Shown here: positions 1 through 10,200 of the stretch, piece after piece
Layout: each line of letters starts with the position of its first letter
Position numbering within the stretch: position 1 is the stretch's first letter
Assembly (NCBI GenBank): GCA_016214285.1
Contig: JACROV010000083.1
Coordinates: 1-43,799, forward strand
Reading direction: 5' to 3'
DNA length: 43,799 nt
From: Candidatus Omnitrophota bacterium
Lineage (GTDB): Bacteria > Omnitrophota > Gorgyraeia > Zapsychrales > Zapsychraceae
The notes under the pieces: model-generated
What the model was told of the DNA's origin: nothing
The model's database searches: none
Seen by the model: the letters and a program-made list of their open reading frames with translations, nothing else
Position numbers and translations under genes: made by a program

Positions 1-2
1 AC

Positions 3-3000
3 GACGCGGCCGGGGAACTCGCGGCCCGTCCGCAGCTTCGCCGGGGCGCCCTGCTTCATTTCAACTTTGCCTTTTTCACGGAAAACAAGCCTGTTTCCAA
101 ACGCGAGATTCAGCGAAGGGTCCGTGAGGTTTCGGCGGCCCTGAAGGCCGCCGGCGTCTTCATCCGGGCCGTCGCGTTCACGCGTCCTTTGAGGGATCTG
201 CCGGGGCTTCCTTTTGGGCATGAGGACCATCCCCAGCACGAGAAGGTCGCGCGGGCCCTGACGCGGGCCCTGGCAAAAATGTCCTGGCCGCGTGATGACG
301 GCCGCCCGACGGGATCCGTCAGTTCGCCCCTGGCCGGCGCCAATGATTCGCGTTTCCTCGGGGAATTCGGGGAAGAGTTTGAGAAGGATCGGGATGCCTT
401 CGGCGCCTGGAGGAAAGAGATGACCCGCCGGGCAAGAGAGGCCGGCCGGACTTTTGATCCCTTGATCAGGTTCGGGGATTTCTTTGCCGCTCTTATTTTC
501 ATCGAACAGAGGGGGTATTTCCTGTTCGACGTTGAAGACGCTAAAAGTTTATTTTTCGATATTGCCGCTGATCCGGATATGGAAAAACGCGAGGCGTTTC
601 TGGAACGGCTCCTGGCGCTGAACCGCGCCTTTGTCAATGCCCTCAGCCGCCTAGAGTCGCGGATGCTTCATCTGGCGCCGCTCTCTTTCAAGGACAAGAT
701 TGTTTTGAGGTACGGGAATCGCCACTATGGCATGTCCGGCATGCGTTCCCGGAAGGAGCCCGTCGACGGTTTCGGTTTTCCCCAGATTGTCTTGAATCTG
801 GATTACTGGATGGGCCGCGATGCCGTTACCTCCGGGCAAGAGATAGAAGCGGAAGCGGCCAGATTTATGTTCTCTGTCCTGTCGAGGGCTTTGGGCGCGG
901 GCTACATGGAGGTGCCGCGGACGGCTCTTAAAGGTTATCCGCCGGCCATGGGCGGCATCATCAACAGAATGGGTTACGCGATGATGGCCTACCGGACGTT
1001 TTATGATCTGCTGGGGCCGGAGGCGGCGCTGGGCATCCTTTGGGAAGATGACATGAAGGCCGGCATCAAGATATTCAAAGAGAACGGAGAGGTTCTTACC
1101 GTCTTTATGTCATTCGCCATTTTTGAAGCGCTGATGGCGCTTGAGCGGGAGGGCGTCATCAGGGATGCGGTCTCCGGGATTGTCATGGAGGAGATGAAAG
1201 GGCTGTGGTTTGACCTTCGCGGTGATGTCATCAAGGCCATGGCGAGGAGAATCAATGGCTTTTCCCAAAGGCCGCTGCGCGATGCGCAGTCAATCGCGAT
1301 GAGCCGGAGCCTTTTCGACCAGCTTACGGGTTACTTTCTTTCGATGCGGCTGCGCCTTGCGGATGAAGGCGATAAGACCGCGGCGGGTTCTTCTTCCTCG
1401 CCGGTGGAGAGGCCCGACGCAAAGCTTCTTTTGAGCGATATCCGCCGCGCCGCGCCCCGGCTTAAGGCACGGATGGAGAGGCTGTATGAGATGTCCCGTC
1501 ATATTTTTGACGCGGCCGCGCAAGGAACGCCGGAAAACGATCTTCAGCCCGCCATTGAGGACGGCTCCCGTTTTATTGTCGAGACCGTGGATTGGCTGAG
1601 GCTAAGCCCGGAACTGAACCCTGTTTTGCGCTACACCCTGACAGTGGGAGACCCGGCTGCTGGAAGTGATCTTATTGGCAGGGTGCTGACGCCAATGACC
1701 GGTGTTGTGCAGATGCCGTCTGCGAAATGGGCGCGCCCGATTCTTGAAAGGTCTGTGGAATCAGGGCGGTGGATTGTCAGGATGTTTGAGTCCATCACAG
1801 AGGAGACTCTGCGCCTGAGCCTGAAGATGTCTTCTGACGGGCATTTTTATATTGACGTTGATGTGTTGCGGGAAAAGGCTTCTTCGCCGCTGGGGTCCGG
1901 TGTGCCGTCCGAGGAGGAATTGCGGGCCATTTTGGAACGGAATAACTGGGATAAGACCAAGGCTGCCGAGGAACTCGGGGTTTTGACTGTCACGATTGGC
2001 AAGTGGCTGAATGAGCGCTATCCGTTTCTTAAGAAAGAGTATGCCAGAAAAAGATATATGCAAAGATACGGTCTTTTTGTCAGGGCCATAGCAGGGGCCC
2101 AGGAGAAATCCTGGGGCAGGGAGGAGATTGCCTTTTCACTTGGCCTGAGCCTTAAGGGCCTCAGCAATGAGATTACCCGGCTTGAAAAAGAATCCTCTGT
2201 CGCAGGCTCGCTCTTTGACGACCTGCGCCGCCTGGACGATGCGGCCCTGGCCGCGGCCTTTGACCGTATCAGGGAAACAAAAGAGAATGATGACGTCATC
2301 CTCGTTAAAGATTTGGCCGAGGAAAGACAAAAGATGCTGGAGGAGCTCCGCCCTTGGCCCCCGGCTTCGCCGGGAGGCGAGCGGGGCGACGAGCGCGAAG
2401 CCTCCCGAGCGAAGCCGGGGGACGTCCTGAGCGAATCCGAAGGGCCGGATAAGATGACGGGTAAGCCCGGCGCAGTCAAAGGGCCGTCTGTTGAGCTTAT
2501 CAGCAGTTATATCCATCGCTTTCTGCCCGACGGCAGGAAATCTCTTATTTATCTGCGGATGCGGGAGCAGTTTAACCGGCTCCGGCAGGAGACAAACGGC
2601 GATTTGGAGAGCATGGCCCGGCGCATGCGTATTGACATGGTAAAGGCCAGGAAGATTCTCGGCGCTTATCTCCAAAAAAATCAACCGCGAAAAACAGGGC
2701 GCGCGGCAGAATCCAAGGGTTCTGTCCAAAACCCCGAAGATGAAATTTTCGAAAGAGCGCTGGGTCTGGCTAAAGAGATTGTCTCAGGCCGGCCCGAAGA
2801 GCAGAGCGTCCAACGTTATAGAGACATCATCCGCGCTTCGCCCGGATTGGCCTTTGAGGCTGGGCAGGTGGCCGGGCAGGGCAGAATTGGCCGGAAACAG
2901 GACGTTGTCTTGAAGGAAATCCTCGCAGTTTATAAAGATCACCCTGCGGATATCCTTAGGGATTTACGGATTTATACCGGTCTTGCCGCAGTTAAGAAGA

Positions 3001-4106
3001 GATATCGCTGGGGGGCCGTCCCACTGGCCTTTCGCAGACTGAGGGAATTGGCGGTTGCCTGGCCTGAGGTCTTTGTGAGGCGGCTCCATGACCTTCGGGC
3101 CGGCTCTGCCCGGGGGAAAGAGGCGGTGGAGAAATTTCTTGAGACCGAAGCAGGTTCCATGATTTACGGGAAGGCCGCAGACAGGACGCCTGATCAGACA
3201 AAGGGCAATCTTGTTGTGACCGCATCCATAGAAGCTGCGAAGAGACCGGCTGCCGAAAGCAGAGTTGAGGACTTGGAAACTAAACAGCGGGTGGATGTCC
3301 TTTTGAAAAAATTGGGAGACTTGGATGATTACACCGGCATCCGGGGCCGCATGAAAGAGGCCAAGTCCATGCTGGAAGAATTAGGCAAGTTCTATCAACT
3401 CAGCCCGAGGGTCATAAACCTTTTGACGGGTCTTTCAACCAACGCCAGCCATCCTCTCCAGAAAACAGCGTCGGAGATTTTGCGCGACCCCGATGGAAAC
3501 AAGAACGGCGATGGAAACAAGAACGGCCTTGCTTCTTCGCCGCTGGAGGCTGGTGATTTAGCCAAGATTCTGCGCTTGATGAATACCGATCTCGACGGAA
3601 AAGACCTCAACCAGGCCATGAAAAGATTCAGCCGCGTCCGGAAGAATCTTTCCGGCGAACTGAAGGCCAAATTTTTCAACGACGCTGGCCTTGCCTTCTA
3701 TAACCATGGAATTCATGAGACAGCGAAACAGATATGGGAAGAGGCCAGGGAAGCCGCTCTCGCGCACAGTCCGGAGTTGATTCTTGTCACGAAGCTCAAT
3801 CACGTTTATGCCCTGGCGCAGTTGGCTCTTCAAGAGGAGAACTACGGCGAGGCTGAGGCGAAGATCCTGGAAGCATTAAAGGACGCGCCGGAAGATTTTA
3901 ACTGGATTCGGGAAGATATGCCGAGGCCGCGGCGCAGTTCACGCGTCTTCTTAGCTTCCCCGGTCTCGATCCTATCAAGACTGCGGCAGGACTGTTTAAC
4001 CGCGGCCTGGCCCTGGGCTATCAAGGGAACCTTGAAGCGGCGCTGGCTGATTTTCAGGAGGCCCTGCGTCTGCGTCCGGACTATACTCTGGCGCGGGAGG
4101 CCTTAG
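3..4106 (+). CDS. Giant modular protein, 5' part (truncated at window edge, frameshifted at 3' end)
   Basis: The frame is open from the first codon at 3, so the gene begins left of the window; a TTG at 189 is only an internal possibility. I do not recognise residues encoded by about 3-1380. Ser-Ser-Pro-Val/Leu motifs lie at 321, 1395, 1881 and 3534. Just after the third, 1905-2010 encodes a Fis-type helix-turn-helix (NNWDKTKAAEELGV) like those ending NtrC-family regulators. A further possible helix-turn-helix follows at about 2490-2680. From about 3620 the sequence forms TPR-like helices. The frame then degenerates after about 3902 and stops at 4104-4106. The TPR pattern continues in the next frame, so this is the front of the ORF ending at 17329. 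Function unknown; a regulatory or scaffold role for this part is a guess. Confidence 0.8.
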   Translation, partial: DAAGELAARPQLRRGALLHFNFAFFTENKPVSKREIQRRVREVSAALKAAGVFIRAVAFTRPLRDLPGLPFGHEDHPQHEKVARALTRALAKMSWPRDDGRPTGSVSSPLAGANDSRFLGEFGEEFEKDRDAFGAWRKEMTRRAREAGRTFDPLIRFGDFFAALIFIEQRGYFLFDVEDAKSLFFDIAADPDMEKREAFLERLLALNRAFVNALSRLESRMLHLAPLSFKDKIVLRYGNRHYGMSGMRSRKEPVDGFGFPQIVLNLDYWMGRDAVTSGQEIEAEAARFMFSVLSRALGAGYMEVPRTALKGYPPAMGGIINRMGYAMMAYRTFYDLLGPEAALGILWEDDMKAGIKIFKENGEVLTVFMSFAIFEALMALEREGVIRDAVSGIVMEEMKGLWFDLRGDVIKAMARRINGFSQRPLRDAQSIAMSRSLFDQLTGYFLSMRLRLADEGDKTAAGSSSSPVERPDAKLLLSDIRRAAPRLKARMERLYEMSRHIFDAAAQGTPENDLQPAIEDGSRFIVETVDWLRLSPELNPVLRYTLTVGDPAAGSDLIGRVLTPMTGVVQMPSAKWARPILERSVESGRWIVRMFESITEETLRLSLKMSSDGHFYIDVDVLREKASSPLGSGVPSEEELRAILERNNWDKTKAAEELGVLTVTIGKWLNERYPFLKKEYARKRYMQRYGLFVRAIAGAQEKSWGREEIAFSLGLSLKGLSNEITRLEKESSVAGSLFDDLRRLDDAALAAAFDRIRETKENDDVILVKDLAEERQKMLEELRPWPPASPGGERGDEREASRAKPGDVLSESEGPDKMTGKPGAVKGPSVELISSYIHRFLPDGRKSLIYLRMREQFNRLRQETNGDLESMARRMRIDMVKARKILGAYLQKNQPRKTGRAAESKGSVQNPEDEIFERALGLAKEIVSGRPEEQSVQRYRDIIRASPGLAFEAGQVAGQGRIGRKQDVVLKEILAVYKDHPADILRDLRIYTGLAAVKKRYRWGAVPLAFRRLRELAVAWPEVFVRRLHDLRAGSARGKEAVEKFLETEAGSMIYGKAADRTPDQTKGNLVVTASIEAAKRPAAESRVEDLETKQRVDVLLKKLGDLDDYTGIRGRMKEAKSMLEELGKFYQLSPRVINLLTGLSTNASHPLQKTASEILRDPDGNKNGDGNKNGLASSPLEAGDLAKILRLMNTDLDGKDLNQAMKRFSRVRKNLSGELKAKFFNDAGLAFYNHGIHETAKQIWEEAREAALAHSPELILVTKLNHVYALAQLALQEENYGEAEAKILEALKDAPEDFNWIREDMPRPRRSSRVFLASPVSILSRLRQDCLTAAWPWAIKGTLKRRWLIFRRPCVCVRTILWRGRP
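3492..3527 (+). repeat. Tandem 18-base duplication inside the giant ORF
   Basis: Bases 3492-3509 are repeated exactly at 3510-3527, so the protein reads DGNKNG twice. The pair lies just before the SSPL linker at 3534 and looks like recent slippage in linker sequence. Confidence 0.9.
3902..3915 (+). other. Apparent one-base frameshift joining the two halves of the giant ORF
   Basis: Up to about 3900 the TPR-like protein is read in the frame of base 3. From 3902 the frame of base 3902 is open and continues the TPR pattern (FNRGLALGYQGNLEAALADF), then a charged coiled coil, and runs on to 17329. One base missing from the GGG run at 3910-3912 would explain it, since GGGG would give a smooth join. 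I see no canonical -1 slippery heptamer that works: slipping at the upstream TTTTAAC would meet a TAA at 3899. An assembly or sequencing error, or a real inactivating mutation, is more likely than programmed frameshifting. Confidence 0.7.
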
Positions 4107-4225
4107 AAAGCGGCCGGGCGCGCCTTGAGGAACTTAAGAAGGAAGAGGATATCCGTCGCCAGGAGGAGGAAGAGCGAAAGAAGAAAGAGGCCGCACAACA
4201 GGAACAGAGGAAAAGGGAAGAAGCC

Positions 4226-7200
4226 TTGGCCCGGATGAAGGAGCTTTCTGAGACTCCAAATTACAAAGAGCTCAGGCGCCGGATCCATGATCAATGGATG
4301 GAGTTTGAGGCCTCTCTAAGAACTATCCTTGAGAAAGATTATTACGAGGATGTTGTGGATCAGACCGTCGTTGTCACACGCGAATGGATTGAGAAAGGTA
4401 TCCTCGACGAAAGCCGGATGCCGCCTTCTCTGCTGGCGCGATATCTGGCGGAGCTGATTCAATTCAATTTCCAGAGAGGAGATTGGCGCGCGCCGTTGTT
4501 CGGGCTGGGCGGCTTTATCACGCCGGTCGGCCTGGCCTTCAGAAAGGACGCGTCTGCTCCTTTCAGCTTTGACGTCAAAGGACGCCGTTTTGTCTGGAAA
4601 GACGTCGTGATCCTGCCCAAAGGGTTCATCAATCACGGGGGGCGAACAAGCAGCGGATGGCTGCGCATGACGCAGTGGAAAAAACGATGGCCGGACGGCA
4701 TTAACGGCAGTGTCAGCGTCAGTGAGATGGCCATCAGGAAGCTCCATCTTAGAGATGAGGATGCTTTTAAAGATCTCATTATCCGTACCGTGCAGGACGG
4801 ATTTGATGTGTTTTATGAAGGCAAGTCCTGCGGGAATTATTTCCTTTTGCCTGCCGGCCAGGGGCAGAACAAGATAGTGGTGATGGTCATCCTTGACGCC
4901 GGAGGAAAGATCGTCGACGCCATGCCCATGAGTTATTACGCCTACCAGCGCAATATGTTTTCCTCTTATACCGGGACAGAGGATATGCGCGTGGGGGCGG
5001 ACGTGGTCGCAAGAATTTACACGGCTCTTCAGGAGCGCGGGTTTATGGTCTTCTATGATCATCAGGAGATGGAATTTTATACGGTGAAACCAGGAAACTC
5101 GGACGTCTTTGTCTGGGATATCAGCTTCAAAGAGTGTGCGAAGATCGCGGGGAAGGCTGAGGAGGTCTTTGAGAGATTCCAGCAGGACTCCGGCCGGTTC
5201 GCGGAGGTGACGGTCACTGAAAACGGTCTGGCGTTTAACGACGATCCTGTGGTTCGGGATTTGAAGGAGACGGACATCTCGGATCTTCAGGACAGCGATC
5301 GCGGCGGGAAAAATTCCGGCCGCGCATCTTCTCCGCTTAACTCCGGCGGACAGCCTTATCCTGCCGCGTGGCTTGAGACCGAGACAGACGAGAATGCCAG
5401 ATTTTATCTCTTTAAAGGCTACACTCCCGAAGAGTTTGAGGATTTGAGAACCGGCGTCAAAATGGTGAACGGCTGGATAAAAGAAAGAAAAAGGCCCGGC
5501 GAGGCGGACATCCTTAAACTTCATGAGACTGTCGCGGCTCGTATCTTTTGGCATGAAGAAAGGGGCGCGCTTATTCACATCAAAAGAGGGGCATACCGTG
5601 ATAACGTCGCCGGCGATGTGTCGAATCCTTTTGAGATTCCCCATATGTATCCTGATCCTAAAAGAATTCCTTCCCGCATGAGGAAGTTTTTCAGGTGGTT
5701 TTCAAGGGAATTCTCCAGGATGGAAACGGAACGGGGGGGCGGTGAAAATAAGGCGGTTGTCTTTGCCGCACAAGTGTTTTACAGGTTCGTCAAGACACAT
5801 CCTTTTCAGGACGGCAACGGAAGGACCGGCAGGCTCCTGATGAATTATATTCTGAAGGAACACGGACTCCAGCCCTTTGTGTTGACGGACAGCAATGAGA
5901 GGGAGTATTACGCGGTCACGCGGCGCATGAAGAAGGAGCGGGAATTTATCGATTTCCTCGCCTCGCAGACAAAGGCCGCCTCCTCGCCGGTGAAGGAATC
6001 CCGTTGGAAGAAATACGCGACGGAAAGATTAGAGACGCTGGTCTTCGGAAGAAACAGCTTTTCTTACCGTCAACCCCGCGGGCCGATTTACACACAACGG
6101 CAGAGGAAAGGACGGCATGATCTTCGACGGGATTCCCCAAATGGATCCCTCGTGGCGGCGACCTACAATATCAAATTCTCCGAAGAAATTGAAAGAGCCA
6201 TTGAAGTCATCAGGAAAAGCGGGGCCGATGTCATCGCCCTGCAGGAGATGGATTTGAAGGGCGTCCGGGAAATGGCCGGGGCATTAGGATACGACTATGT
6301 CTATGCCCCGTCTTTTTTCCACTCCGGGATTGATAAGGATTTAGGCAATGCCATTCTCTCCCGATATCCTATTGACGATTATAAAAAGATTATTCTTCCT
6401 TCCGCGCCCGGGAGGAAAATTGGGCAGACCGCCGTGTTCGCCGCCATTTCGGTTGACCATGAAAAGATAGGGATTGTCGGGACTCATCTGGATGTTTTTC
6501 CGGATGTTCATGGTAAAGCGATCCAGATTGAAAGGGTGATCCGATCTTTGCCTTCTTCGCTCAGGCATCTCGTTGTGGCGGGGGATTTTAATACTTTTTT
6601 TAAGAGAGAGTATAAAGCCGTCGCGCATTCTTTTGAAAACGCCGGCATGCTGTCGGCCACGGGCGGGGTCAGGTGGAGTTATGAATATCCGCTGGGGATC
6701 AAGCGTTTGTTGGATCAGATATGGATCAAGGGCATGGATGCGGGAGGGTCCGGCAGGATAGAAGACGGGGCCGCCAGCGATCATCTTCTTATCTGGGCGA
6801 AGGTTAAAATTTCCTCTTCCCCTGTTGGGGCCTCCTCGCCGGTACACCCCATCGCCGGCGCCTCGCGGGGAAGGGATGAAAACGGGGCAGAGGGGGTTAG
6901 AAACCATATTGAATTTGCCAAGATGCAACTCAAGAAAATGCTTCGTGAGTTTATGGCGCGGGAAGAGCCACGGAGAATATCATCCACGGCCCTAAGGCAC
7001 ATATACCTGTTGGTTGATATAACCCTTGAGCGGATGGCAGGCAGATTAGGACTGAGTGGCCGGCAAAAGGAACAATTAAAAAGTGAATTAGAACTTTCGC
7101 TGTTTGGCGAGTTCATCAAAATCAAAAGGCGTATACAAGGGCCAAAGATTCTGCGTGAGGAAGTCGAAGGCCTTGGCACAATGAGGACATTCGACGATAA

Positions 7201-10200
7201 AGGCAGGGTGTATAAAGTGAAGGTGTTTATCCCCGGCCTGGAGAGACTTTCCACGGTCGTCATTGAAGCGGTTAAAAGAGCGCCCTATGAGAGAGGCAAG
7301 CATCCTTTCATCGATATAGACATAATCTGGGATGAGGCCAATGAAAGAAATATCATTCATTTGAATTATATTAACACGGAAGAATCCGGTTTTGGCGCAA
7401 AAGGCATAGCCAAAGGGCTTATCGGGCTTATCGGTTGTGTCGCCCCCCCCGAGAGCATTTTTACTTTTGAAACCGCGGCCCCTGCCGAATTATCCCACAT
7501 CGTTAACTTTATCGGCTTTACGCAGATTCTGCCCCAAGACGATCCCCTTGTCGCAAACAATCGTTACAAATTCGGATTTATAAAACCACGGCCGATACCG
7601 CCTATGGCCGGCGGTTCGCAAGGAAACTCCGGACGGTGGGTTGGAGAGTGGGCCAAGGAATTGCGCCTGCGGGATGAAGAGACGTGGGACAATTTGGATC
7701 GCCTGTTTGAAGAGACGGTTGCCGGGATGACGAGGGAAGGCGCGGAGTCCATTCCCGATGAGACCAGGACTGTTCTGAAGGCGTCGGTCCATCCGCTGGA
7801 AACCGCGCTGGCGTATTATGAGGAAGACATCCTCCGGACGAAGGAACGCACCGCGTGGACGCATCTTGTCCGGGGACGATTCATGCTGGCGCCGGCTGTG
7901 CTGTCGCTTTTGACGGAGGCCGGCTACTTCGAGGCCAGGCGCCATGCCGCCTCCTCAAGCCCTGTTGAAGATGGCAACGGAGATGATTCAAAAGGCAAGC
8001 CGTCTTCTTTATACGGGGCAAGCCCAGTGAAAAATAGGATTATTCTCAAAGTAACGTTCCGGATTTTAGATCAATATAAAGGCAGGGTCAACCGGGTTCT
8101 TTTATCCGTCCGGCAATGGGTTAAGGATCATAAACCGTTTGTTGCGTTCGCGGCGGCAGGAATAAGCGCGTGGCTGATAGATCAGGGGACAAAGCTTTGG
8201 GTTATGAGTCTAACCCCGCCTGACGCTCTTCAGGATATACTCCGGCAGGTATATCCTCTCAAGACACTGCTTCTCTCTCCGGGATTTGATCAAAGTATTT
8301 TCGGACCCATTTTGCACCATATCGCCGGTTCGTGGTACGTTCAAGCCGCCGTGCATGTCGTCCCGAGCCTGGAGCCGCTCATGATCCATGCGGCCATGTT
8401 GCTATTATTATGGATCTATCGATATCGGCTGATCACTTCCCCGCTTATTGGCGGCGGATTAGGATTCCTGATCGGCGGATCGTTGAGCAATTTGACGAGC
8501 CTTGTTTATATGGGCGGGGTGTTGGATTGGCTGGCCTATGCCGTGCCTGTTTCAGGATTAAATGTATCTCTCGCCGTGCTTAACGTTGCTGATATCACCC
8601 AGCTGCTCGGAATGCTGGTTTTGCTATGGGGGACTTATCATCAATTACGACAGCCGGAAGATTCTTTAAAACCGGACAAACCATTAGCCCCTCGCCAAGT
8701 TCTGGCTGTAGCCTTAAGTATTTCTTTACTTGCTCATGCTGCGGTATTTAGCGATGGCTTCGCCGGCTTGCGCCGGCAGATGAGCTCGGTTGTCCAACTG
8801 GTCAGCCTGCCGTTTATGAAGTCGAGCCAAGTTCCTGTCTTAGATGAAGCCTTTAACCGGGGAACCCGCTTATATGGAAGATCCAAATTTGATTTTGGAT
8901 TTTTGAGACTTGAGGGAGAGCTTGTGAGCAAAACGAAGCCTGTGAATGGGCATTATTTAAATTATGGAGATCTTCTGAGGCCGGATCTTTTCCGCTATCC
9001 CCCCAAAGGATATGCATTTCGATTGGTTGGTGGACAGCCTTTATATGCCAGGACATATCCGCAAAATCGTGATCACGGGCTATCCTATGATTTTAAGTTA
9101 CTTGCCTATGGGCACATTGATGCTGATGCCAGTCGGTGGTCAGCGCAGTGGATTATGGCAAATTGGCAAAACGTATCCATTAAAAATCGTGACCTTTGGA
9201 AAGAATGGTCAAGGCTTTTTTACGATCAAGAAGAAGTGGCCCGTGCGGCCAGGGCATTGTTGGAGATTGCGGTAGCAGCGGCTAAATGGCCGCCTACTGT
9301 AGAATATTTAGATGAAGAGGCATGGCGGGTGAAATTTTGGGAAAAGGCATCTGTCCCGCCTGGGACGCCTGATTCATTGGCTGTCATTGCCGCGCAGATT
9401 GAGGTCATGAAGGAAGCCGTCAAAGCACAACCCATACAACTTATTAAAACACCGCCTCCCGTTATTGAAGTTAGTCTTGTGGATGATCTGTCTGTTCCTA
9501 ATCTGTCCGGGCCGGCTAACGTGGAGGCGGTATCTCCTCGTTTACCAAAGGAGAATTTTGTCGTTCCGGAACTGGTGGTGGAGATCCCCGAGACCATGGT
9601 TTCCAGTCAGGAGATCGTTGACCAGGCGCGACGACGCCTTTTGGAGCTTTTGGATGGCCAGCTTGATTTATTGCGGTCGATGGTTGAACGGCAGGAAAAA
9701 GGCTCCTCGCCGGTCTCTCATTTTGATGCGTTGATGAGGTATCTGCGCATTGACAGTGCGCCGTCGGCATATCCCTTCGCCATGCTATTGCTAGCCATGA
9801 GTAAGAGTAGAAGCATAGAAGAGGTTGGAAATCGCCGTCACATTGTTCTTATCGGGGCTGAACCCGAAGAGCTGCCCAGGGATCTTGAGCGAAAGTTATC
9901 CGCCGCCCGTATTAGTGTCGTCAATCCGGAATTTACGACTCATACAGAAGGCCGCGTTCATTATATCGGTGACATTATTCAAAATGTCGGTATTTATGGC
10001 ATTCCGCCGGCAGATTTCAGTTCGGGCCTTTTTAACGAAGAGTTCAGGCCATTTATTCATGGCCGTGGTAGTTATAAAGATATTTACGTAGACATGCTCT
10101 CGGCGGTCAAAAAGATCGCCGCCGCGGACGCGGAACTTTTGATTGCGGCGGGCATTGAAGTGAATCCAGATTTAGAGGCGGCTTTTGTGGAAACTTTTGG

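Noticed and set aside
3895-3902. Programmed -1 frameshift at TTTTAAC
   Set aside because: Slipping there would enter a TAA stop at 3899-3901; the frame opens only from 3902.
4316-5644. Long minus-strand open frame (442 codons) opposite the Fic-containing part of the giant gene
   Set aside because: The plus strand here is clearly coding; the antisense product has no recognisable domain and reflects GC-rich codon structure.
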